Source: Halothermothrix orenii H 168 (GTDB lineage: Bacteria > Bacillota > Halanaerobiia > Halanaerobiales > Halothermotrichaceae). From it: DNA of 64,000 bases. The notes beneath the pieces are model-generated. The model searched no databases. It had not been told where the DNA came from and saw only the letters and a list, made by a program, of their open reading frames with translations. Each line of letters begins with the position of its first letter. Position 1 is the first letter of the stretch. Both the position numbers and the translations under genes were made by a program. The stretch covers positions 2,302,501 to 2,366,500 of the forward strand of contig NC_011899.1 of the NCBI RefSeq assembly GCF_000020485.1, in the 5' to 3' direction. Of this stretch, positions 37,030 through 46,167 are shown piece after piece.

Positions 37030-37848
37030 TTATAGTTCTTTTAAACTCTGGGTTAATCTATCAAGAAATATAGCCAGAATAACAACGGCAAGACCACCTT
37101 CAAATCCCAGACCTATTTTCAGCTGGGTAATACCCCTTAATACAATTCCACCTAAACCACCGGCTCCAATCATTGAGGCAATTACAACCATAGATAGTGA
37201 TAGCATAATCGTCTGGTTAATTCCAGCCATTATTGTTGGTACCGCCAGTGGTAACTGGACTTTGAAGAGTATCTGCTTCGGGGTCGATCCAAAGGCCCTC
37301 GCAGCTTCAATAACCTCTTTATCAACCTGCCTGATACCAAGATTTGTTAACCTGATAGCAGGTGGCATAGAGAAAATAACTGTAGCAATCACTCCGGGAA
37401 CCATCTCCATGCCAAAAAAGATTACCGCAGGTATGAGGTAGACAAAACTCGGCATGGTCTGCATAAAATCCAGAACTGGTCTTATGATTCTATCCACATA
37501 ATCATTTCTGGCAGCCAGGATACCCATTAAAACCCCGACACTTAAAGCTACTATCCCCGATGTTAAAATCATGGACAGGGTTTCTATTGTCTGGGTCCAG
37601 AGGTCCATGCCCATTATCATCAAAAAGCCAGCTATAGTAAATATGGCTACTCCCCGACCGGCTAAATACCAGGCCAGAGCTGCCAGGATAATAATTATTG
37701 CCACAGGATGTACCACAAACAACAGGTTCTGAATATTTACTACGAAAAAATCTATAATGGCTGAGATAACATCAAATATTATGGTAGCATTTTCACTTAA
37801 CCACTCTACCACCTGTTCAAAGAGATTTCCAACTGGTATTCTAAACAT
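37030..37848 (-). CDS. opuAB: Glycine betaine ABC transporter permease
   Basis: A 272-residue permease of the OpuAB/ProW type with six to seven helices. The EAA-loop segment EAARAFGSTPKQILFKVQLP docks with the ATPase. The N-terminal amphipathic stretch and first helices resemble OpuAB. The ATG follows GGAGGGG and overlaps the opuAA stop by eight bases. It forms the membrane pore with the CBS-containing ATPase. Confidence 0.94.
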   Translation of the reverse strand: MFRIPVGNLFEQVVEWLSENATIIFDVISAIIDFFVVNIQNLLFVVHPVAIIIILAALAWYLAGRGVAIFTIAGFLMIMGMDLWTQTIETLSMILTSGIVALSVGVLMGILAARNDYVDRIIRPVLDFMQTMPSFVYLIPAVIFFGMEMVPGVIATVIFSMPPAIRLTNLGIRQVDKEVIEAARAFGSTPKQILFKVQLPLAVPTIMAGINQTIMLSLSMVVIASMIGAGGLGGIVLRGITQLKIGLGFEGGLAVVILAIFLDRLTQSLKEL

Positions 37849-39034
37849 CTTCTTCCCCTCCTTCTGCCAGGGCAGATAAGACTGAAATCCTGACTATTAT
37901 TCCAGTTAAACGATTATCATCATTTACGACAGCAACAGGATATTTAGTTTCTGAAGCTATTGGCAGAAGCTCAGTAAGTGGTGTATCCGGAGTGGCTTTA
38001 GGAAAATCAGTTATCAGATAATCTTTTAAATTAGTCTCTCCCTTTTTCCGGGCTTCAAGGGCTTTATCATCTTCAATTATGCCCACTACACGTTTGTCAT
38101 GGTCAACAACATAAACACTGTTAAAACCCTCTTCATCCATAATCCTCAGGGCCATTCTGGGCCCATCCTGAGCATGAATCAGGGCATCAGGTCTGATCAT
38201 CACATCCTCAGCTTTTAATACCTTTAACTTATTTACATCCCTGACAAAATTGGCCACATAATCATTGGCAGGCTCAGAGAGAATCTCTTCTGGACTTCCA
38301 GTCTGGACTATCTGGCCATCTTTCATAATGGCAATTCTATCACCCATTCTCAGAGCTTCATCGAGGTCATGGGTAATAAATACTATTGTTTTATGGAGTT
38401 TGGCCTGTAAGTCCAGGAGTTCATTTTGCATATCCCGTCTTATCAGGGGGTCAAGGGCACTAAAAGCTTCATCCATCAAAAGAATATCCGGATCGGTAGC
38501 CAGGGCCCGGGCCAGTCCAACCCTCTGCTGCATACCCCCACTCAAATCACCAGGATTATAGGAAGCCCATTCTTCCAGTCCCACCTGAACAAGGGCTTTT
38601 AATGACTGTTCTCTCCTTTCCTCTTCAGGAACACCCTGAACTTCTAGACCATATTCCACATTTTCTAAAACAGTCCGATGAGGAAAGAGAGCAAAATGCT
38701 GAAAGACCATTCCTATTTTATGTCTTCTTATTTCACGTAATTTTTCCATATCAGCACCGGTTACCTCATCTTCATCAACTATAATCTGACCTCTCGTTGG
38801 CTCAATTAAACGGTTAATACACCTGACCAGGGTTGATTTGCCACTCCCCGATAATCCCATGACTACAAATATTTCACCTTTTTCCACAGAAAAACTGGCA
38901 TTATTTACAGCAATAGTGTGGCCCGTTTTTTCAAGGATTTCCTCTTTTGATAGTCCTTTTTCCAGGAGAGGAAAGACTCTATGGGGCTTTGGGCCGAATA
39001 TTTTATACAGGTTTTTAACTTGAATTTTTGCCAT
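37841..39034 (-). CDS. opuAA: Glycine betaine ABC transporter ATPase with tandem CBS domains
   Basis: The ATPase domain (about 1-265) has Walker A GLSGSGKST, signature DLSGGMQQRVGLARAL and Walker B ILLMDEAFSALDP. A pair of CBS domains (about 275-390) follows; in OpuA these sense ionic strength or nucleotides and gate transport. AAGGAGG precedes the ATG. It is the first gene of the operon, and a terminator of the upstream exporter pseudogene separates it from that gene. Confidence 0.95.
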   Translation of the reverse strand: MAKIQVKNLYKIFGPKPHRVFPLLEKGLSKEEILEKTGHTIAVNNASFSVEKGEIFVVMGLSGSGKSTLVRCINRLIEPTRGQIIVDEDEVTGADMEKLREIRRHKIGMVFQHFALFPHRTVLENVEYGLEVQGVPEEERREQSLKALVQVGLEEWASYNPGDLSGGMQQRVGLARALATDPDILLMDEAFSALDPLIRRDMQNELLDLQAKLHKTIVFITHDLDEALRMGDRIAIMKDGQIVQTGSPEEILSEPANDYVANFVRDVNKLKVLKAEDVMIRPDALIHAQDGPRMALRIMDEEGFNSVYVVDHDKRVVGIIEDDKALEARKKGETNLKDYLITDFPKATPDTPLTELLPIASETKYPVAVVNDDNRLTGIIVRISVLSALAEGGEEDV

Positions 39035-39090
39035 CTTTAAACCTCCTTATACAACTTGTTAACCTTATATTTATTCCCATTTCCGGGCAT

Positions 39091-39129
39091 AAAAAAAAGG
39101 TTTAGAGAAGTAATTCTCCAAACCTTTTA
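39091..39129 (-). terminator. Terminator after the ABC exporter pseudogene
   Basis: AAAGGTTTGGAGAA / TTCTCTAAACCTTT arms are followed on the minus strand by a run of eight T residues. Confidence 0.93.
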
Positions 39130-39190
39130 TATCATTGGTAGTAACATGCATTAGTTATTGTAACAAACTTTTAACCCGATGTCAAAAAAC

Positions 39191-40936
39191 CTAACCAAGA
39201 GCTTCCTGCATATTATTCAAATCTGAAAACTGACTCAAGAATAACTTCCGGTATATACCATTTTTCTTTTTAATCAATTCAGAATGCCTACCTTCTTCTA
39301 CAATTCCCTGGTCGGTTAATACAAATATTTTATCAGCATTAATTATTGTAGATAAGCGATGGGCTATAACCAGGGTCGTTCTATCACGGGAAAGGCGCTC
39401 CAGAGAAGCCTGGACAATCTTTTCACTCTCATTATCAAGAGAAGATGTCGCTTCATCCAGGATTAGAATAGGCGGGTTTTTAAGGAAACTACGGGCAATA
39501 GAAATCCTCTGCTTTTGGCCACCTGATAATTTAACTCCCCTTTCACCGACTTCGGTATCATAACCATTTTCAAGATTGATTATAAACTCATGGGCGTTTG
39601 CCTTTTTAGCAGCCTCTATTATTTCTTTATCTGAAGCATCTATTTTCCCATATCTAATATTATCCCTTATTGTCCCATTAAAAAGGAAGACATCCTGCTG
39701 GACAATTCCTATATTCTTCCTCAAAGAAGATAACGTCACATCCTTTATATTGATATTATCAATAAATATCTGTCCTCCATCAATTTCATAAAAACGGGGC
39801 AGTAGATTGCAGAGGGTTGTTTTTCCGGCCCCTGATGGACCTACAAAGGCAACTGTTTGCCCCGGTTTAACTTCTAGATTTATATTATTCAAGACCTTTT
39901 TATGATTATCATAGCTAAAACTGACATTTCTATATTCAATATGGCCATTTCTAACTTTCAAAGTCCTGGCTCCTTCCCTATCTTTAATCTCGGGTTCAAC
40001 TGCCAGGAGCTCTAAAAACCTTTTAAAACCGGCCATCCCCCGCTGAAATTGTTCATTAAAATGAACAAGACGGCGAACAGGCTGCATAAACATGTTAACA
40101 TAAAATAAAAAAGCTACCAGCTCTCCTGCCGACAACTGGCCCCGGTATATATAGTATCCACCTGCCGCCAGGGTAGTCAGGGTTATCATGTTACTGAAAA
40201 AATTTATCCCCGAAAAAAACTGGGCCATGGTCTTCATGGCCATTTCACGGGAGCGCCGAAACCTCTCATTACCGTAATCAAATTTTTCCATTTCCAGCTC
40301 TTCATTGGTAAAAGACTTGACAACCCTGATCCCGCTCAAACTGTCTTCTATCTGGGAGTTAACCTCTGCTATCTTCTCTCTGATATCACGGAAAGCCTGA
40401 TGCATCCTGTTACCGAGTTTCAGGGAAAAGATAAACATCAACGGTATCATAGCAAATGTAAATAAAGCTAATTTAAAATTCATTCCTAACATTATTATAA
40501 AGGAACCTATTAATAGAATGCCCGAAATAAACAAATCTTCAGGTCCATGGTGAGCTAATTCTGATATATTATTTAAATCATTGACAACACGAGACATTAA
40601 ATAACCAACCCTGTTATTATCATAGAACCGGAAAGAAAGGGTCTGCAGATGTTCAAAAAGCTCTTAACGCATATCAGTTTCCATTCTAATTCCGACAACA
40701 TGGCCCCAGAAATGGACTATATACTGAAGTAAGTACCTCAGAAGATAAAGAACAAGTAAAAGAACAGATGATTTCACCATTAGCTGAATATTTTTCTGGG
40801 GTATATAGTGATCTATCATGTTTCTCATAACTGCAGGAAACACAAGGTCCAGACCTGACATTAAAAAGGCACAGGTAATGTCAACTAAAAAAAGTTTTAT
40901 ATGGTTTCTATAATATGAAACAAATTTTTTTATAAT
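39191..40936 (-). pseudogene. ABC exporter half-transporter (MsbA/LmrA type), interrupted by an in-frame TAA
   Basis: Read through, this is a complete exporter of about 580 residues: six membrane helices, then an ATPase with Walker A GPSGAGKTT, signature KLSGGQKQRISIARS and Walker B ILILDEATSSLD. A TAA at 40664-40666 breaks it after METDMR; the frame continues unchanged with ELFEHLQTLSF, the expected family sequence. The 5' frame opens after a stop at 40940 and holds no ATG before 40861. The only position well spaced from AGGGGGTG is an ATT at 40936, so the start codon may also be damaged. An inactive or truncated product is likely unless this is a sequence error. Confidence 0.85.
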
Positions 40937-41135
40937 TTTTTACACCCCCTCAACCCCTATTAATTTTAACATATCGGTTACCTGGCATCAAAGTTTTTTT
41001 GGGTTATAAAAGATTAACAAAGCATATAATCTGAATTTAATTAGAGGGTTTATAGTCCTTTTTATAGAAATAACATTTTGGTCAGACAAGATTTATTCAG
41101 ATAAAATAATAATAAATACAGTGAGGTGAATAAAA

Positions 41136-42197
41136 ATGGAACTGTACCCCCTAAAATTCAAACCAGTTTACAAAAGCAAAATCTGGGGAGGCCGGAAATT
41201 AAAAGATGTTTTTAACCGGGACCTCCCCGATCAAAACATCGGTGAAAGCTGGGAAGTTGCTGCTCATCCCAACGGAACAAGTATTGTGGCCAATGGGTCT
41301 TTAAAAGGCCAGTCTCTCCCTGACATTATTAATACCTATGGAGACAAGATAACGGGAGAAAAACTGGTAGATATATGTCAGGAAAGATTTCCCCTTTTGA
41401 TTAAATTACTGGATGCTGAAAAAAAACTTTCAGTCCAGGTCCATCCAGACAATGATTATGCCCACCGTGTTGAAAATGATTCCGGGAAAACAGAAATGTG
41501 GTATATAATTGATGCCAGACCAGGGGCCAGACTCGTTTATGGACTAAAGCCTGGAACTACAAAAGAACAACTGGCTAAAGCTATAAAAAGAGGTGAAATA
41601 GAGAAATATCTTAACCGGGTACCAGTAAAAAAGGGAGATGTATTTTTTATGCCTTCAGGAACCATTCATGCCATTGAAGAGGGTATCCTTCTGGCTGAAA
41701 TACAACAAAATTCAGATACAACTTACCGTGTCTATGACTGGGACCGGGTTGGACAGGATGGAAACCCACGACCATTGCATATTGAAAAAGCCCTTGATGT
41801 AATTAATTTTAAAACCGACTCGAGTCTGGTAAATTATAAACCTCTTTCTGTCAACACCGACCAGTACCGCAGGGACTTTTTAGCTGCCTGTCCTTATTTT
41901 GTAACAGAATACATTGAGGTCAAGGATGAAATAGATTTTATTATAAACAAATTTATAGTATTGATGTGTTTAAAGGGTACTGGTGAAATCCACTATAATA
42001 ACCGGAAAACCAGAATAGCTGCCGGTGAAACCCTTTTAATTCCGGCTGCTTTAGAAAAAATAAAGATCAGAGGGAATGTAAACTTTATCAAAACATTCAT
42101 ACCTTCCAGTAAATCTAATGTTATTAATGAACTGGCCGAACTGGGGTTTGACGAAGATAAAATAAAAACAATCCCGGGATTAACCAGCTGGAAATAA
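41136..42197 (+). CDS. manA: Mannose-6-phosphate isomerase, type I
   Basis: The zinc cupin enzyme interconverts fructose 6-phosphate and mannose 6-phosphate. The 353-residue protein has LYPLKFKPVYKSKIWGGRKL, the zinc-site QVHPDNDYA, EMWYII, and PSGTIHAIEEGILLAEIQQ, ending in a small C-terminal beta domain. GAGGTG precedes the ATG. It is monocistronic; the structured array begins about 60 bp after its stop with its own promoter-like sequence. Confidence 0.93.
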   Translation: MELYPLKFKPVYKSKIWGGRKLKDVFNRDLPDQNIGESWEVAAHPNGTSIVANGSLKGQSLPDIINTYGDKITGEKLVDICQERFPLLIKLLDAEKKLSVQVHPDNDYAHRVENDSGKTEMWYIIDARPGARLVYGLKPGTTKEQLAKAIKRGEIEKYLNRVPVKKGDVFFMPSGTIHAIEEGILLAEIQQNSDTTYRVYDWDRVGQDGNPRPLHIEKALDVINFKTDSSLVNYKPLSVNTDQYRRDFLAACPYFVTEYIEVKDEIDFIINKFIVLMCLKGTGEIHYNNRKTRIAAGETLLIPAALEKIKIRGNVNFIKTFIPSSKSNVINELAELGFDEDKIKTIPGLTSWK

Positions 42198-42222
42198 CTG
42201 GAATCAAATTAATAAAATTTTT

Positions 42223-42252
42223 TTGTATATAATCTGAATTCCTGGTTATAAT
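42223..42252 (+). promoter_or_regulatory. Sigma-A-like promoter in front of the hairpin array
   Basis: TTGTAT (42223-42228) is followed after 18 bp by consensus TATAAT (42247-42252). Transcription would start near 42259, a few bases before the first unit of the array. Seen directly; activity is inferred. Confidence 0.6.
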
Positions 42253-42258
42253 ACTAAA

Positions 42259-42735
42259 TGCAAGGTCAACAGTGGTTGAGCGCAGATCGGTCCGGGCTCA
42301 CCTGATAGTGGGTCCGGGCTGGTCGGGCAAAGGTCATTACAGGTCCCTGGTCGGATCTGTAATGGCCGGAGCGCAGATCATCCTGGGTCGTCAAGGGTCT
42401 GCCATAGTTGGAAGACTATGGTGGGCTCGTCACCGATTCAGGATGGTCGGGCCAAGATCATGGCAGGTTCAGTAGGCATCTATAATGGTCGAGAGATCAT
42501 TATAGGTGTTGAGACTGAAATATAATTATCATTGAGTTTCACTCTCTTAGACTGAAGGTCAGTGGTCGTTTCTTCAGGTTGGATCTGTCATGGTCGGGCG
42601 AAGGTTATTGTAGGTTCGGAACGTATCCATAGTAGTCGAAAGATTGCTGTGGGTACCTGAGGATCTGCAGTAGCCGGAGCGAAGATCACTGTTGGCCTTC
42701 TTTCTTATTTTTATTAACTTTTTAAACTAGATTCA
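42259..42735 (+). ncRNA. Candidate structured non-coding RNA: tandem array of divergent hairpin units
   Basis: No convincing gene is present. The stretch is clearly more G-rich than its AT-rich surroundings and repeats a degenerate unit, roughly GGATCTGNNATGGTC, a short purine-rich loop such as GGGCGAA, then GATCATNNNAGGTTC. Best hairpins: 42332-42367 (15 bp), 42395-42428 (14 bp), 42477-42508 (14 bp, GAGA loop), 42581-42617 (15 positions, one mismatch), and 42623-42656 (15 bp, GAAA loop). Weaker units lie at 42266-42298, 42436-42470, 42510-42545, 42550-42578 and 42661-42696. In the best stems non-standard pairs are nearly all G-U on the plus strand. A promoter-like sequence precedes it and a T-rich tract (42697-42723) follows. 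Confidence 0.65.
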
Positions 42736-42788
42736 AAAAATCCGGGGAACGGGTTGTCAGGTTAATAATTGTGTAAATCCAGCCAGAC

Positions 42789-42826
42789 AAATAAAAGGGG
42801 CACGTTTTAACATGCCCCTCTTATTT
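42789..42826 (-). terminator. Bidirectional-looking terminator between the array and phoU
   Basis: AGGGGCA / TGCCCCT stems extended by A/T-rich arms (AAATAA / TTATTT) around a 10-base loop. It can end the pst-phoU transcript on the minus strand and also any plus-strand array transcript. Confidence 0.85.
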
Positions 42827-42949
42827 ATAATCATAATTACATCAATAAATGAAAATTATAATTTATAGCAATTACAATCGCACTTATTTTGTTGTATGTT
42901 GTATTACCCGATAATCCTTTTTTTCCTTATTAAATTAACAATTCCTTAA

Positions 42950-43606
42950 CTAATAAGCTTTCCTTTCTCCACTCACCATATAAATAACACGTTCACAAAT
43001 ATTTGTGGAGTGGTCTCCGATTCTTTCTAAAAATCTGCTTACAAACATAAGGGAAGTAGCCTGCCTTATTTTGGAGGGATCCTCAATCATAAAGGTTAAA
43101 AGCTCCCTTAAAATCTGTTCATCAAGAATATCTACCTCTTCATCCTCCCGGGCAACCTTTTTGGCCAGCTCTATATCCAGATTAACAAAGGCATCAAGGC
43201 TTTCCCGGAGTCGCCTGGTTACAATTTCTGTCATCCGGGGAATATCAATTAAGGGTTTAATGAGAGGTTCTTTTCCAATTTGATGGACCATTCTGGCAAT
43301 ATTACTGGCATGATCACCAATTCTTTCTAAATCAGTAGCCAGTTTAGAGATCACTATAATAGTACGTAAATCTTTGGCAACTGGCTGTTGCAGGGCAATT
43401 AACCTGGTACATCTCTCTTCCAGTTCTACCTCAAAATCATCTATTTTGTCATCCCCATCCATCACCTGGGTGGCCAGGTCTAAATCCTGTTCTTTAAGGG
43501 CTTTAACACTATCATGGATAGCTTCTTCGACCATACTCCCCATTTTTAACATTTCATTCTTTAATTCCTTAATAGACTCATGAAAGCTTTTACGCACAAA
43601 AATCAC
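42950..43606 (-). CDS. phoU: Phosphate signalling protein PhoU
   Basis: The 218-residue all-helical protein has two PhoU three-helix repeats with metal-binding segments DLERIGDHASNIA and FLERIGDHSTNICE. PhoU links the Pst transporter to the PhoR kinase and signals phosphate sufficiency. It is the last gene of pstS-C-A-B-phoU and starts 14 bp after pstB. A terminator follows about 125 bp later. Confidence 0.95.
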   Translation of the reverse strand: MIFVRKSFHESIKELKNEMLKMGSMVEEAIHDSVKALKEQDLDLATQVMDGDDKIDDFEVELEERCTRLIALQQPVAKDLRTIIVISKLATDLERIGDHASNIARMVHQIGKEPLIKPLIDIPRMTEIVTRRLRESLDAFVNLDIELAKKVAREDEEVDILDEQILRELLTFMIEDPSKIRQATSLMFVSRFLERIGDHSTNICERVIYMVSGERKAY

Positions 43607-43620
43607 CCTCTTTTATAATA

Positions 43621-44382
43621 TTATCCAAAACGACCGGTAATATAGTCCTCTGTCCTCTGGTCAGATGGGTTTTCAAAAATAATGTCTGTCTCATCAAATT
43701 CTACTAATTCACCCATCAGGAAAAAGGCCGTTTTATCAGAGACTCTGGCCGCCTGTTGCATACTATGGGTAACAATAACAATGGTATAATTATCTTTCAG
43801 TTCATCTATTAATTCTTCTATCCTGGCAGTAGCAATAGGGTCAAGAGCTGAAGCAGGTTCATCCATTAACAGCACCTCAGGTTTAACTGCCAGGGCTCTG
43901 GCTATACATAGGCGTTGCTGTTGCCCACCTGAAAGACCCAGGGCTGATTCGTTAAGTCTATCCTTTACTTCATCCCAGAGAGCCGCCCCCCGTAAACTTT
44001 CCTCAACAATCTGATCCAGGGTTCCCCGGTCTTTAATTCCATGAATCCGCGGTCCATAGGCAATATTATCGTAAATTGATTTTGGGAAAGGATTGGGTTG
44101 CTGAAATACCATACCAACCCTTTTCCTGAGTTCAACAACATCAGTTTCTTTACTATATATATTTTCCCCATCCAGAAGAACCTTTCCTTCTACCCGGGCC
44201 CCTTCAATTAAATCATTCATTCTATTTAAAGTCCTCAAAAAAGTTGATTTACCACACCCGGATGGTCCAATCAGGGCCGTAACTTTATTCTCTTCAATAG
44301 GCAGATTAATATCCTTAAGGGCCTTAAAATCCCCATAATAAAAGTCAAGGTTCTGTACATCTATTTTCAATTTTCCGGACAT
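43621..44382 (-). CDS. pstB: Phosphate ABC transporter ATP-binding protein PstB
   Basis: The ATPase of high-affinity phosphate import. Walker A is GPSGCGKST, the signature is [15 protein letters not shown], and Walker B is [13 protein letters not shown]. The 253-residue length and [11 protein letters not shown] segment are typical of PstB. It is the only pstB in the window, so the second pst set (pstS2-C2-A2) would have to share it. Confidence 0.96.
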   Translation of the reverse strand: MSGKLKIDVQNLDFYYGDFKALKDINLPIEENKVTALIGPSGCGKSTFLRTLNRMNDLIEGARVEGKVLLDGENIYSKETDVVELRKRVGMVFQQPNPFPKSIYDNIAYGPRIHGIKDRGTLDQIVEESLRGAALWDEVKDRLNESALGLSGGQQQRLCIARALAVKPEVLLMDEPASALDPIATARIEELIDELKDNYTIVIVTHSMQQAARVSDKTAFFLMGELVEFDETDIIFENPSDQRTEDYITGRFG

Positions 44383-44408
44383 GACTGATTACCCCTTTCT
44401 TCCCTGTT

Positions 44409-45263
44409 TCATTTTTTCTTAAATTTTTTTCTGAACCTGGCCCTTATAATTATAGCTGCTAAATTGATGACAAGCACCAGTGTTATCAAAACCATGGCTG
44501 TACCATATGCCAGGGGCCGAACTTTTGCAATAGCATGGTGCTGGGTAGCCAGGATATATAAATGATAGGGTAAAGCCATAAACTGACTAAACAATGAGTC
44601 AGGCAAAAAGGGCAGGAAAAAAGCAGCTCCGGTAAACAATATAGGAGCTGTTTCACCTGCAGCCCTGGCCAGACCAAGGATGGAACCTGTTAACATTCCC
44701 GGAATAGCAGCCGGTAAAACATTGGTTTTAATACTCTGCCACTTGGTAGCCCCCAGGGCCAGAGCCCCTTCACGATAGGAACGGGGGACTGTTTTTAAAG
44801 CCTCTTCACTGGCTGTAATAGTTATCGGTAAAGTCATCAAACCCAGGGTCAATCCTGCTGATAAAATAGATGTCCCAAATCCCATACCCTGTACAAAGAG
44901 AGCAACACCAAACAGACCAAAAACAATGGAAGGAACACCGGATAGATTCCTTATAGCCATTCTTATAACCCTGGTTAATATACCTTTTCTGGCATACTCA
45001 TTTAAATATATAGCAGCAAACATACCTAAAGGAACTGAAACCAGAGCGGTAATAACAGTAACATAAAAGGTCCCTACAATGGCTGGAAATATTCCTCCTT
45101 CAGTCATACCGTTTTCAGGCATCCGGGTTAAAAACTCCCAGCTAATGGCCCCGATCCCTTTTGAAACTATATCAAATATTATTATTCCCAGGATTAATAA
45201 TACAAGTATCCCTGAAAGCCGTAAAATACCGAAACCCATCTTTTGTTTCATCTCTTCTGACAT
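44409..45263 (-). CDS. pstA: Phosphate ABC transporter permease PstA
   Basis: A 284-residue permease with six helices, the segment NLSGVPSIVFGLFGVALF, and an EAA-type loop (REGALALGATKWQSIKTNVLP). It forms the channel with PstC. It starts immediately after the pstC stop. A second, frameshifted copy lies at 49318-50197 and aligns with it throughout. Confidence 0.95.
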   Translation of the reverse strand: MSEEMKQKMGFGILRLSGILVLLILGIIIFDIVSKGIGAISWEFLTRMPENGMTEGGIFPAIVGTFYVTVITALVSVPLGMFAAIYLNEYARKGILTRVIRMAIRNLSGVPSIVFGLFGVALFVQGMGFGTSILSAGLTLGLMTLPITITASEEALKTVPRSYREGALALGATKWQSIKTNVLPAAIPGMLTGSILGLARAAGETAPILFTGAAFFLPFLPDSLFSQFMALPYHLYILATQHHAIAKVRPLAYGTAMVLITLVLVINLAAIIIRARFRKKFKKK

Positions 45264-46139
45264 TTACTCTACCTCCTGGTATTTGTTAAGAATTATGTCA
45301 GAAACTAAATTTACTATAAAGGTCATAATGAAGAGGACCAGTCCCACCATAAACAGGGCATAATAATGGGTAGAATTATAGGGGACCTCACCCAGCTCTA
45401 TAGCAATTGTAGCTGTCATTGTTCTCACTGAATCAAAAAAGCCTCCCGGCAGGGCAGGGGCATTACCGGTAGCCATTAACACTGTCATGGTTTCACCAAT
45501 AGCCCTTCCCATCCCGAGCATTATAGCAGCAATAACCCCTGATAGTGAAGATGGTATTGTAACCCTGGTCAGGGTTTGCCAGTCATTAGCCCCCAGGCCC
45601 AGAGAGGCCCTTTTAAATTTATCGGGCACAGAAGAAATGGCATCTTCCGATAGACTTATTATAGTTGGAAGCGACATTATGGCCAGGAGAATAGCTCCGT
45701 TCAGGGCATTTAATCCATTGCTTAATCCAAAAGTACTGGCAATTACCGGTCCCAGTAATACAATTCCTAAAAACCCAATTACAACTGAAGGAATCCCTGC
45801 CAGTATTTCTATTACCGGTTTAAGAATACTTCTGGCCCGGGGACTGGCTACCTCTGATATATAAGCAGCAGTAGCCACTCCCAGGGGGACAGAAATAACC
45901 ATGGAACCCAGGGTCACCATCAGGGTACTCAGAATTTGCCCCAGAATGCCATAACCAGGCTCATTATAAGAAGTCGGATTCCATCTGGCTGAAGAGAAAA
46001 AGGATTTAAGTCCCAGCTCCTGAATAGCCGGCCAGCTATTCTTTATCAGTAAATAAAAAATACTGACCAGGGCAATAATTACTACTAATCCGTTTAACAT
46101 AAAAAACAGTTCTATCAATTTCTCCTTCCAGCGGCGCAA
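45264..46139 (-). CDS. pstC: Phosphate ABC transporter permease PstC
   Basis: A 291-residue, six-helix permease with PVIEILAGIPSVVIGFLG and the loop FKRASLGLGANDWQTLTRVT, typical of PstC. It is the partner of PstA. The start lies 28 bp after pstS; the stop abuts pstA. Transcription should come from the PhoP-boxed promoter ahead of pstS. Confidence 0.95.
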   Translation of the reverse strand: MRRWKEKLIELFFMLNGLVVIIALVSIFYLLIKNSWPAIQELGLKSFFSSARWNPTSYNEPGYGILGQILSTLMVTLGSMVISVPLGVATAAYISEVASPRARSILKPVIEILAGIPSVVIGFLGIVLLGPVIASTFGLSNGLNALNGAILLAIMSLPTIISLSEDAISSVPDKFKRASLGLGANDWQTLTRVTIPSSLSGVIAAIMLGMGRAIGETMTVLMATGNAPALPGGFFDSVRTMTATIAIELGEVPYNSTHYYALFMVGLVLFIMTFIVNLVSDIILNKYQEVE

Positions 46140-46167
46140 TTAAATCCTCCCCTTCATTCAGTTTAAT

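Noticed and set aside
42272-42475. 67-codon open frame within the hairpin array
   Set aside because: It has no ribosome site, an unusual Gly/Arg/Trp-rich composition produced by the repeat, and covers only part of an array whose structure continues beyond it in other frames.
42259-42735. CRISPR array
   Set aside because: Units are divergent hairpins without constant direct repeats separated by unique spacers, and no cas genes are near.
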